Assembly: GCA_022826665.1 (NCBI GenBank)
Contig: JAJDUK010000056.1
Span: 78,257-142,256 of the forward strand
From: Alphaproteobacteria bacterium
GTDB lineage: Bacteria > Pseudomonadota > Alphaproteobacteria > UBA828
Reading direction: 5' to 3'
Length of the DNA: 64,000 nucleotides
Below, piece by piece: positions 26,936 through 33,971 of this stretch. Position numbers and translations under genes: made by a program. A model generated the notes under the pieces. That model was not told where the DNA came from. It made no database searches and was given only the letters and a program-made list of their open reading frames with translations. Positions within the stretch are counted from its first letter, which is position 1; each line of letters starts with the position of its first letter.

Positions 26936-27799
26936 ATGAAATACGAGGAGCCCCTGGTCGCGCCCAACGGCGACCGCTTCGTTCTGATCGAGTTCGGCGA
27001 CGACGGCGGTCTCCGGCTCAACCTGCAGGCGCGCGGCTTCGCCAAGGCCGTGGACGAGGCCCGCATTCCCGGCGTCATCGAGACCAATCCTGGCTTCAAC
27101 TCCGTGCTCATCGAGTACGACTGGCAGCGCATCGCCTACGACGACCTCGTGCGCGAGGCGCTGGCGCTGGCCGACGCGGTGGGGACGCCCGACGAGATCG
27201 AGAGCCGGCTGGTCCACGTGCCCACCCTCTATCTCGACCCCTGGACCCGCGCCTGCATGGAGGAGTACCACCGCACCATCAAGCAGCGGCCCTACGACCC
27301 GGAGTCCATCGTGGCGGAGAACGGCCTCTCCGGTCTCGACGAGCTGGTCGCGCTCCATTCGGCGACCGAATACTGGATCGGCATCATCGGCGCCTATCCG
27401 GGCCTCCCGCTCATGCGCCCGCTCGACCCGCGCTGCATCGTCTACGCGCCCAAGTACGACCCGCCCCGCATGTGGACGCCCCAAGGCGCGGTGGTCTGCG
27501 CCGGCGGCCAGAGCGCGATCCAGACCCTGCACTCGCCCGGCGGCTTCAACATGATCGGCCGCACGCCGCTCCCCATGCTGGACCCGGAGAGGCGCATCCC
27601 GGCCTTCGGCGGCGGCATCGCGCTGCTCCGCGTCGGCGACCGCATCAAGTTCGATCCCATCGACCGCAGCGAATACGACCGGATCGAGGCAAAACTCGCG
27701 GAAGGCACCTACCCCTTCAACATCGTCGAGTATCAGCGCTTCTCGCTCTCGGCTTACGAGGCCTGGGTCGCCTCGCTCGACGCGGAGCAGAGGCACTGA
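26936..27799 (+). CDS. pxpB: 5-oxoprolinase subunit PxpB / KipI-type carboxyltransferase domain protein
   Basis: A 287-residue KipI-like protein (allophanate-hydrolase subunit 1 superfamily). The family block HSATEYWIGIIGAYPG followed by the region through KYDPPRMWTPQGAV and SPGGFNMIGRTPLPM is complete. PxpB works with PxpC and PxpA in ATP-dependent opening of 5-oxoproline; in other bacteria the pair is linked to urea-type amide carboxylation. PxpA is absent here. I placed the start at the ATG 26936, which gives the family N-terminus MKYEEP. ATGs at 26924 and 26927 are in frame. The segment before it is a low-confidence upstream region. PxpC follows 14 bases on. Confidence 0.85.
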   Translation: MKYEEPLVAPNGDRFVLIEFGDDGGLRLNLQARGFAKAVDEARIPGVIETNPGFNSVLIEYDWQRIAYDDLVREALALADAVGTPDEIESRLVHVPTLYLDPWTRACMEEYHRTIKQRPYDPESIVAENGLSGLDELVALHSATEYWIGIIGAYPGLPLMRPLDPRCIVYAPKYDPPRMWTPQGAVVCAGGQSAIQTLHSPGGFNMIGRTPLPMLDPERRIPAFGGGIALLRVGDRIKFDPIDRSEYDRIEAKLAEGTYPFNIVEYQRFSLSAYEAWVASLDAEQRH

Positions 27800-27813
27800 G
27801 CGCCAGCCCCGCC

Positions 27814-28803
27814 ATGGAGGTGCTGAAACCCGGCCTGGAGACCACGGTTCAGGACTATCCGGGCCGCGTCGGCGTGGTCAGCACCGGCTACCCTATCTCG
27901 GGCCCGATGGACGGCTGGTCCTTCCGCATCGCCAATCGCCTGGTCGGCAATGACGTGAGCGCCGCTGGGCTGGAATGCCAGTTCATCGGCCCCACCCTGC
28001 GCTTTCACGACGACCGCGTGGTCGCCGTCTGCGGTGCCGAGATGCCGGCGGCGCTGGATGGCGAGCCCTTCGAGGGCTGGACCAGCGTCGCGGTGCGCGC
28101 CGGTCAGACCGTGGCGCTCGGCTCGGCCACGCGCGGTGCGCGCGCCTATCTCGCGGTCTCAGGTGGTATCGACGTGCCGCCCTTCCTCGGCTCACGCTCC
28201 ACCTATCGCCTCGGGCAGATCGGAGGCGCCGGGGGAGAGCCGCTCAAGGCCGGGCAGCATCTGCCCCTCGGCCCGAATGGCGGCGCGGGCACGCCAGGGC
28301 GGCGGGCAGCAGCCCATGCCCGGCCGCGCTTTCCCGAGGACCGAATCTGGTCGGTCGAGGCGGTGACGGGACCCAGGGAAGACTGGATCGACGAGGCCGG
28401 TCACGCCCGCTTCCTGACCAGCGACTGGCGCGTCTCCGCCCACAGCAACCGGGTGGGCGTCCGCCTCGAAGGGCCGGAGTGGACCTTCACCCGCCGCGCC
28501 TACGACAAGTCGCCGGAGAACGGCACGCATCCCTCCAACATCATCGAGCACGGCTATGGCCTCGGCTCCATCAACCTCTGCGGCCAGACGCCCATCGTCC
28601 TCGGGCCGGACGGCCTTACCCTCGGCGGCTTCATCAACCCCTACACGGTGCCGACGGGCTCGCTGTGGAAGCCAGGCCAGGCGCGGCCCGGCGACATCTT
28701 CCGCTTCCGCGCCGTCAGCGTGCGCGAGGCGCAGGAGGCCCGCGCCGCGCTCGATGCGCTTTGCGCAGCACCCGACGCCATCGAGGAGATCGGCGCAGGC
28801 TGA
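27814..28803 (+). CDS. pxpC: 5-oxoprolinase subunit PxpC / KipA-type biotin-dependent carboxyltransferase family protein
   Basis: A 329-residue KipA-like protein, the partner of PxpB. Characteristic segments are VLKPGLETTVQDYPGRVG at the start, SGPMDGWSFRIANRLVGN, the cyclophilin-like AYLAVSGGIDVPPFLGSRSTY, and SNRVGVRLEGP followed by the HGYGLGSINLCGQTPIVLGPDG end block. The length is that of a stand-alone subunit rather than a fused urea amidolyase. It begins 14 bases after pxpB, so the complex should be made in equal amounts. The downstream permease gene starts 35 bases later and may share the transcript. Confidence 0.87.
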   Translation: MEVLKPGLETTVQDYPGRVGVVSTGYPISGPMDGWSFRIANRLVGNDVSAAGLECQFIGPTLRFHDDRVVAVCGAEMPAALDGEPFEGWTSVAVRAGQTVALGSATRGARAYLAVSGGIDVPPFLGSRSTYRLGQIGGAGGEPLKAGQHLPLGPNGGAGTPGRRAAAHARPRFPEDRIWSVEAVTGPREDWIDEAGHARFLTSDWRVSAHSNRVGVRLEGPEWTFTRRAYDKSPENGTHPSNIIEHGYGLGSINLCGQTPIVLGPDGLTLGGFINPYTVPTGSLWKPGQARPGDIFRFRAVSVREAQEARAALDALCAAPDAIEEIGAG

Positions 28804-28838
28804 GGGCACGCCAGTCCCCGCCGCACCGGTGTCCATCC

Positions 28839-29675
28839 GTGACCTCTTCCCGATTCCGGCCCCATCATGCGCTCGGCCTCGCGGCCGCCTTGATCTTCGC
28901 GCTCTTCCCCGTCTTCTGGATGGTGTCCACGTCGCTCAAGCCGCTCGCCGAATGGGCGGCGGTGCCGCCGCCCTGGGTGCCGCGCGACGTGACGCTCGGG
29001 AACTACGCACCGCTCTTCCAGCGTTACGCGGAGAGCTACGTCACCGCGCCGAGGACCGGGCTCGGCGCGATTCTCGACTCGTTCATCATCGCCGGCGGCA
29101 CCACGGCGCTCGCGCTGGCGATCGGGCTGCTCGCGGCGATCGGCTTCTCGCGCTACCGCGCGGGCAGCGACCGGCTCGCCATCGGGATCCTCGCGGTCCG
29201 CGCCGTGCCGCCGATCACGCTCGCGATCCCGGCTCTCTTCCTCTTCACCTCGATGGGCCTGCGCGACACCCACATCGGCATCATCCTCGTTCACGCCGCC
29301 TTCGGCGTGCCGTTCTCCTTCTGGATGTTGAAGAGCTTCATCGACGAGGTGCCGCCCGCCATCGAGGAGGCCGGCATGATGGACGGCATGAGCCGCCTGC
29401 GCGCGCACCTCGTCGTCACCGTGCCGATGATCCGGGGCGGCCTCGCGGTCACCGGCCTCTTCATCTTCATCCTCACCTGGAACGAGTTCCTGCTGACGGT
29501 CACGTTGAGCGACAAGCTCATCGTCACCGTGCCGATCTATCTGCACCATCACACCGGGGTCTACGGCGTGCAGGCGGCGCTCGCGGTCGCGGCGGCGATG
29601 CCCATCGTGCTCTTCGGCTTCCTGATTCAGAAGCACCTCGCCCGCGCGTTTACCCTGGGCGCAATCAAGCAGTAG
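28839..29675 (+). CDS. ABC transporter permease, MalG type (orphan)
   Basis: A 278-residue inner-membrane permease of the carbohydrate-uptake MalFG family. Six hydrophobic helices are visible, starting ALGLAAALIFALFPVFWMVSTSLK. The conserved cytoplasmic EAA loop is EEAGMMDGMSRLRAHLVVTVPM near residues 180-200, where it contacts the ATPase. The start is a GTG at 28839. The usual partners, a MalF-type permease, a binding protein and an ATPase, are all missing from this side: pxpC lies upstream and a minus-strand aminotransferase lies ten bases downstream. It may work with components encoded elsewhere, or be a leftover of a broken operon. Confidence 0.85.
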   Translation: MTSSRFRPHHALGLAAALIFALFPVFWMVSTSLKPLAEWAAVPPPWVPRDVTLGNYAPLFQRYAESYVTAPRTGLGAILDSFIIAGGTTALALAIGLLAAIGFSRYRAGSDRLAIGILAVRAVPPITLAIPALFLFTSMGLRDTHIGIILVHAAFGVPFSFWMLKSFIDEVPPAIEEAGMMDGMSRLRAHLVVTVPMIRGGLAVTGLFIFILTWNEFLLTVTLSDKLIVTVPIYLHHHTGVYGVQAALAVAAAMPIVLFGFLIQKHLARAFTLGAIKQ

Positions 29676-29685
29676 GGAACCCGCC

Positions 29686-31011
29686 TCAGCCGAGCGCGGC
29701 GTCGACCTCGTCCAGGATCGTGTCGAAAACCCCGATGGCGTCGCCGATCTGCTCGGCGTCGATACAGAGCGGCGGGCCGATCAGGAGGCCGTTGAGGCAG
29801 GTCCGGGCCTCCAGCCCGTGCTCGACCAGCCGGCGCTTCATGAGGTCGTTCACTGCCGCGTGGTTCGGCGCCGTCGAGAAGGGCGCGTCGGTCTCGGGAT
29901 CTGCCGTCAGCTCGATGGCGCCGAGCAGTCCCAGCGAGCGCACGTCCGAGATGCACGGATGCTCCAACTCGAGATGTGCGAGTTCCGTCGCGAGCACGTC
30001 CCCCATCTTCGCCGCGTTTTCGATCAGTCCGTCGTTCTCGTAGGCATCGAGCGCGGCACAGGCTGCGGCGCAAGCGATAGGGTTGCCGGTCTGCGTCGAG
30101 CCGAGCGGGAACCAGTCGTCGTCGAAGTGCGCGGCGACGTGGGGCCGCATTAGCACGGCGCCCATCGGGATGTAGCCCGAGGTGATGCCCTTGGAGACCG
30201 CCATCAGGTCGGGCACCACGCCCCAATGCTCCATGCCGAACCAGCGCCCGGTGCGGCCGAAGCCGCAGATCACCTCGTCCGCGATCATCAGGATGTCGTA
30301 ACGGTCGCAGATCTCGCGCAGCATGGGGAAGTACTCGGGTGGCGGCTTGATCCCGCCGCTCGCTGCCGTCATCGGCTCGACGATGACCGCGGCGATCTGG
30401 CCCGGTCCTTCCCGCTGGATCACCTCCTCCACGCTCTTCGCGCACTGCACCTCGCAGCCGGGATAGGAGAGCGAGAAGGGGCAGCGGTGGCAGTAGGGGT
30501 CGAGGAAGCGGACGATGTTGGGATGTTCGTAACCGATGGCGAGGCGCCTTGGGTCGCCGCTCGCCGACATCGAGCCCGAGGTGGTGCCGTGGTAGGAGCG
30601 GTACTTGGCGAGGATCTTGCGCCGCCCGGTCACCAGGCGCGCGACCATCATGGCGATCTCGGTCGCCTCACTGCCGCTCCCGGTGAGGAAGGCGGTCTGG
30701 ATATCGCCCGGCGCGATCTCGGCGAGCTTGCGGCCGAGTTTCTCGCGCGCGGCGGTGGTGTGGTGCGGGCCGATGTAGCAGAGCCTGCCGGCCTGCTCCT
30801 GAATCGCCTGGATCACCTTGGGATGCTGGTAGCCGAGATTGACGTTCACCAGCTGCGACGAGAAATCGAGATAGCGCTTGCCTCCCGTGTCATAGATATA
30901 GGCGCCCTCGCCGCGCTCCATTTCGATCACCGGGTCGAGCGCGTTCTGCGCGGCCCAGGGGATGATGTCGTAGCGCCGGTTCGCGCCGGCGGTTGCCATC
31001 GCCTCGCTCAT
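29686..31011 (-). CDS. Class III aminotransferase
   Basis: A 441-residue PLP aminotransferase of the omega-amino-acid:pyruvate class. The PLP lysine is Lys274 in AVSKGITSGYIPMG, the cofactor aspartate is in LMIADEVICGFGRTG, and GSGSEATEIAMM is the phosphate loop. A four-cysteine patch, Cys174, Cys177, Cys186 and Cys190 (YCHRCPF...YPGCEVQC), is unusual for the fold but recalls a subset of taurine- or beta-alanine-type transaminases; it could bind a metal. Substrate is undetermined. ATG at 31011 with GGAGGGAGAC upstream is a good start. RidA lies 37 bases upstream on the same strand, a sensible partner for PLP enzymes. Confidence 0.88.
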   Translation of the reverse strand: MSEAMATAGANRRYDIIPWAAQNALDPVIEMERGEGAYIYDTGGKRYLDFSSQLVNVNLGYQHPKVIQAIQEQAGRLCYIGPHHTTAAREKLGRKLAEIAPGDIQTAFLTGSGSEATEIAMMVARLVTGRRKILAKYRSYHGTTSGSMSASGDPRRLAIGYEHPNIVRFLDPYCHRCPFSLSYPGCEVQCAKSVEEVIQREGPGQIAAVIVEPMTAASGGIKPPPEYFPMLREICDRYDILMIADEVICGFGRTGRWFGMEHWGVVPDLMAVSKGITSGYIPMGAVLMRPHVAAHFDDDWFPLGSTQTGNPIACAAACAALDAYENDGLIENAAKMGDVLATELAHLELEHPCISDVRSLGLLGAIELTADPETDAPFSTAPNHAAVNDLMKRRLVEHGLEARTCLNGLLIGPPLCIDAEQIGDAIGVFDTILDEVDAALG

Positions 31012-31048
31012 GTCTCCCTCCTGCGTCCTTCGGCGGACACGGCGGCCG

Positions 31049-31396
31049 CTAGCGCGCGGCCACTATCATGATCTCGACCGTGTAGTCCGGTGTCGCCAGC
31101 CTGCTCTCGACACAGGCGCGGCAGGGCGGGTTCTCCTTGGAGACCCAGGGGTCCCACACGCTGTTCATCTCGTTGAAGGTCCGAATGTCGGAAAGCCAGA
31201 CGTTGGCGGTGAGAATCTGCTCCTTCGACGAGCCCGCCTTGGCCAGCAGGGCCTCGATCTTGGCGAGGATCTGCCGGGTCTGGCCGGCGACGTCCTCGCT
31301 GGTGTCGTCCGCCACCTGGCCGGCGAGGTACACGCGGTCCCCGTGCGTCACCGCCTGGCTCATGCGGGGGCCTTTGTCGAAGCGTTCGATGGTCAT
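31049..31396 (-). CDS. RidA-family protein
   Basis: A 115-residue RidA/YjgF-family protein. Members hydrolyse reactive enamine/imine intermediates made by PLP enzymes and so protect them. The sequence has the family pattern VYLAGQVADD, TRQILAKIEALLAKAGSSKEQILTANVWLSD and the C-terminal CRACVESRLATPDYTVEIMIVAAR. The arginine in ACVESRL is the deaminase Arg position. It lies between the aminotransferase and a methylthioribose kinase, all on the minus strand, and probably supports the former. ATG 31396 has GGAGAG upstream; a longer frame upstream has no such support. Confidence 0.88.
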   Translation of the reverse strand: MTIERFDKGPRMSQAVTHGDRVYLAGQVADDTSEDVAGQTRQILAKIEALLAKAGSSKEQILTANVWLSDIRTFNEMNSVWDPWVSKENPPCRACVESRLATPDYTVEIMIVAAR

Positions 31397-31454
31397 GGTT
31401 GCTCTCCGTTTCCTGCTGTTTGTCGTTGGGCTGATCGTAGCGGGCAATGGCCCT

Positions 31455-32747
31455 TCACGCACCGGCGCGGGCCTGGAAGGCTCGCGCTGCGTCTGTGATG
31501 GCCTCGATGGTCGAGTACGCGGTGCCGTTCACGAGCAGCTCGCGGCCGAGTAGGAGGGCCGGGCGTTCGCAGGCGGCGCGGCGGTCGGCATCCTCGATCC
31601 ACTCGAAATCAATGTTGTGGGCGATCCCCAGGATGCGCCGGATCATCTTGGCGGCGCCGAACTGCAGCGTGTCGGTGAAGAGCGCGGCGATGGCGTCATC
31701 GCGCGCTTGCGCGAGTGAGGCGGCACCCTCGGGGCCGGCGAAAAGCGCCTCGGGATACGCATCACCCGCGCGCTCGGCCCAGAGCGCGCCGTAACGCGCG
31801 GCAAAGGCGTGCCAGAAGGTCTCGGCCGTCTCCAGCACCCATGCCTTGTAGGCGGCGCGGTCGTCGGCCTCGGTCGCGTGGCCGTCCTGGCTGAAGTAGT
31901 TGAGCAGCAGGTTGCCGACGAAGGCGCCGGTGTCGAACCCCATCGGCCCATAGAACGCGAACTCGGGGTCGATCACGCGGGTGTCGTCCTGCGTCACCAT
32001 GATCGAGCCGGTGTGCAAGTCGCCGTGGATCAGCGCCTCGGCGTTCCCCATGAACTCGCACTTGAGGCGGGAAACGGCACGCTTCAGCGGGGCATCGGCC
32101 CGGAACGCAACGGCGAGGTCATCGAGCTGCGGCGAGGTCCAGCGGTTGTTGTCGTGGACCATGTAGGGCTCGGTGAAGATCACGTCCTCCGTGAGCTTGC
32201 AGAGCGCCGTGTTGCCGCAGAAGAGAGCGACGCGCGCCTTCTTCTCGGCCGCGCTCGTCCCGAGGTCGGAGGTGAAGAAGAGCGTCCGCGCCATGTACTC
32301 CGCCATGTCGGTGGCGGCGCGCGGGTAGCGGATGCCCTGGATCATGCCGCGCCGCATGATGATGTGGGGCTCCAGCAGCTCCATCACGATCAGCATCAGC
32401 ACGGGATCGAAGCGGTAGATCTCGGGCGTAAGCCCGGGCGCGTGGCGGCCGTGCTCCGCCAGCGCCTCGTGCTCGAAGAAGGCGCGGTTGAGCGGCAGCG
32501 GCCAGCTCTCGCCCACCAGCCGCACGTAGGGCAGCGCCTGCTTCACGCATAGGCCGGCGGCGGGCCCGCGCACGATGAAGACCAGGTTCAGGTTGCCGTC
32601 GCCGACTTCGTCCACCTGCCAGTCCGACGGCTCGCCCCCGAGGCGCGCGCGCAGTTCCGGCTGCTCCGCGAGATAGGGGGCGAGGGTATCGGTATCGAGC
32701 GGCCGGTAGCCCTCGGGAATGACGATCGCGGGTTGGTCTGCGCTCAA
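31455..32747 (-). CDS. mtnK: S-methyl-5-thioribose kinase
   Basis: A 430-residue kinase that phosphorylates 5-methylthioribose in the methionine salvage pathway. Kinase-like motifs are VDEVGDGNLNLVFIVRG for the nucleotide loop, ALIHGDLHTGSIMV for the catalytic loop and VIDPEFAFYGPMGFD for the metal loop. The length and the ending LLLGRELLVNG agree with MtnK. No mtnA or other salvage gene is in the window, which is unusual because mtnK and mtnA often adjoin. The start ATG is at 32747; a better start further in is not apparent. The upstream neighbour is a split dipeptidase. Confidence 0.9.
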   Translation of the reverse strand: MSADQPAIVIPEGYRPLDTDTLAPYLAEQPELRARLGGEPSDWQVDEVGDGNLNLVFIVRGPAAGLCVKQALPYVRLVGESWPLPLNRAFFEHEALAEHGRHAPGLTPEIYRFDPVLMLIVMELLEPHIIMRRGMIQGIRYPRAATDMAEYMARTLFFTSDLGTSAAEKKARVALFCGNTALCKLTEDVIFTEPYMVHDNNRWTSPQLDDLAVAFRADAPLKRAVSRLKCEFMGNAEALIHGDLHTGSIMVTQDDTRVIDPEFAFYGPMGFDTGAFVGNLLLNYFSQDGHATEADDRAAYKAWVLETAETFWHAFAARYGALWAERAGDAYPEALFAGPEGAASLAQARDDAIAALFTDTLQFGAAKMIRRILGIAHNIDFEWIEDADRRAACERPALLLGRELLVNGTAYSTIEAITDAARAFQARAGA

Positions 32748-32832
32748 GTCTCGATCGATCCGTGTTGTCGCGCGGCCCGACCTTAGTCAATCGCCGCAGG
32801 GCCGCAATCTTCCTTGTGGCGCGCAGCCATCG

Positions 32833-33045
32833 CTATTCGCCCCAGACCTCGCGGAAGACCCTGACCCAGTTGCCACCGAGAATCTTCCTGGTCGTCTGCT
32901 CGCTGTAGCCGCGCTCCAGCAGGCGCTTGGTCAGATTGCGAAAGTCGCGCGGCGTGGCGATCCCGTCGGGGAAGTGGTGCGGCGGCGGCGGATAGGACTC
33001 GGGCCGCCAGTCGCCGATCGCGACACGGTGCTCGTACATGCGCAT
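32833..33045 (-). CDS. C-terminal part of a split M19 dipeptidase
   Basis: A 70-residue frame that matches the end of M19 (renal-type) dipeptidases: PESYPPPPHHFPDG, then TKRLLERGYSEQTTRKILGGNWVRVF. It is in the same reading frame as the preceding 33052-33843 frame and is separated only by a TAG codon at 33054-33052 and two codons. That stop is itself part of a TAGGAGG ribosome-site sequence (33054-33048), with ATGs two and eight bases beyond it, so re-initiation could make this piece separately. Otherwise it is the remnant end of a pseudogene, or the stop is a sequencing error. Confidence 0.6.
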   Translation of the reverse strand: MRMYEHRVAIGDWRPESYPPPPHHFPDGIATPRDFRNLTKRLLERGYSEQTTRKILGGNWVRVFREVWGE

Positions 33046-33051
33046 GGCCTC

Positions 33052-33843
33052 CTAGTCGTCGACCACCGGTACCTGTCCCCGGTAGTAGTCGAGGCCAAGG
33101 CCGACGTGATCGTCGCCGACGAGCCCGACGGCATAGTCGATGTGGTCGATGAACTCGTCGAGGGTCGGTCTCGGCGAGGCGCTGACGAAGGACGGGAAGC
33201 CGACCATCCCGACCAGGCCGCCGGTTCCGGCCACCGCCGTCATCTGCTCGTCGGTGATGTTGCGGCGCGACTCCCGCACTGCTTTCGGGTTCGCGTGGGA
33301 AAAAACCACGGGGCGCGAGGATGCCTCGATCGCCTCCATCGTGGTGCGGTAGCCGGTGTGGGAGCAGTCCACGACGACGCGCGCCTCGTTGAGACGCTCG
33401 ACCACCTTGAGGCCGAACGTGCTGAGCCCGGCGTCCGTTCGTTCCTCGCAGCCGTCGCCCACGCGGTTCTTCACGTTGTAGGCGAGCTGAATCATGCCGA
33501 CGCCCAGTGCCTTGTACGCGTCGATCAGGTTGAGGTCGTCCTCGATCGGCTCGGTCCCCTGGAAGTGGAAGAACAGGCCGAACTTGCCCGCGGCCTTGGC
33601 GGTCGCGAAATCGGCGGCGCGCGTGATCTGGACGAGCCTCGGGTCCTGATCGATGGCGCGAATCCAGTCGCCCAGCGCCCGGAGCGTGGGGCCGGCGCGC
33701 TCGAAGGCGCCGACCGTCGGGCCGGCCGCGCTGACGCCCCCTTCGATCCACCAGTCGATGTACTCGCGGCGCACCATCAGCGGACAGACCGCGTCGATCA
33801 CGATGGCCTCGTCGTGGATGTGCTCGTAGTCGGGCTTGGCCAT
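33052..33843 (-). CDS. Membrane dipeptidase (M19 family), N-terminal part before an in-frame amber
   Basis: 263 residues of an M19 metallopeptidase that would cleave dipeptides. Visible ligand motifs are FHFQGTEPIEDD, VVDCSHTGY, VVFSHANPKAV and LGLDYYRGQ. The usual N-terminal HxD is replaced by IDAVCPLM, as in a subgroup that I recall having ATCPL at that place. The frame ends at a TAG after VPVVDD, but the rest of the family continues directly in frame for about 70 residues. Without that part the barrel would lack its last strands. A single base change (for example GAG to TAG) accounts for it. ATG 33843 has GAGAGGGGGACGGT upstream. Confidence 0.8.
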   Translation of the reverse strand: MAKPDYEHIHDEAIVIDAVCPLMVRREYIDWWIEGGVSAAGPTVGAFERAGPTLRALGDWIRAIDQDPRLVQITRAADFATAKAAGKFGLFFHFQGTEPIEDDLNLIDAYKALGVGMIQLAYNVKNRVGDGCEERTDAGLSTFGLKVVERLNEARVVVDCSHTGYRTTMEAIEASSRPVVFSHANPKAVRESRRNITDEQMTAVAGTGGLVGMVGFPSFVSASPRPTLDEFIDHIDYAVGLVGDDHVGLGLDYYRGQVPVVDD

Positions 33844-33971
33844 ACCGTCCCCCTCTCCGCTGCCCGTTATGACTCCGCGATCGGGCCCCTCATGTCCATG
33901 GCCTCTTGCGGGGTGGGCGCAGGGAGCCACATGGACTAGGAATCCCTTCTCGTCTCGAAAAGGTCTTCTTT

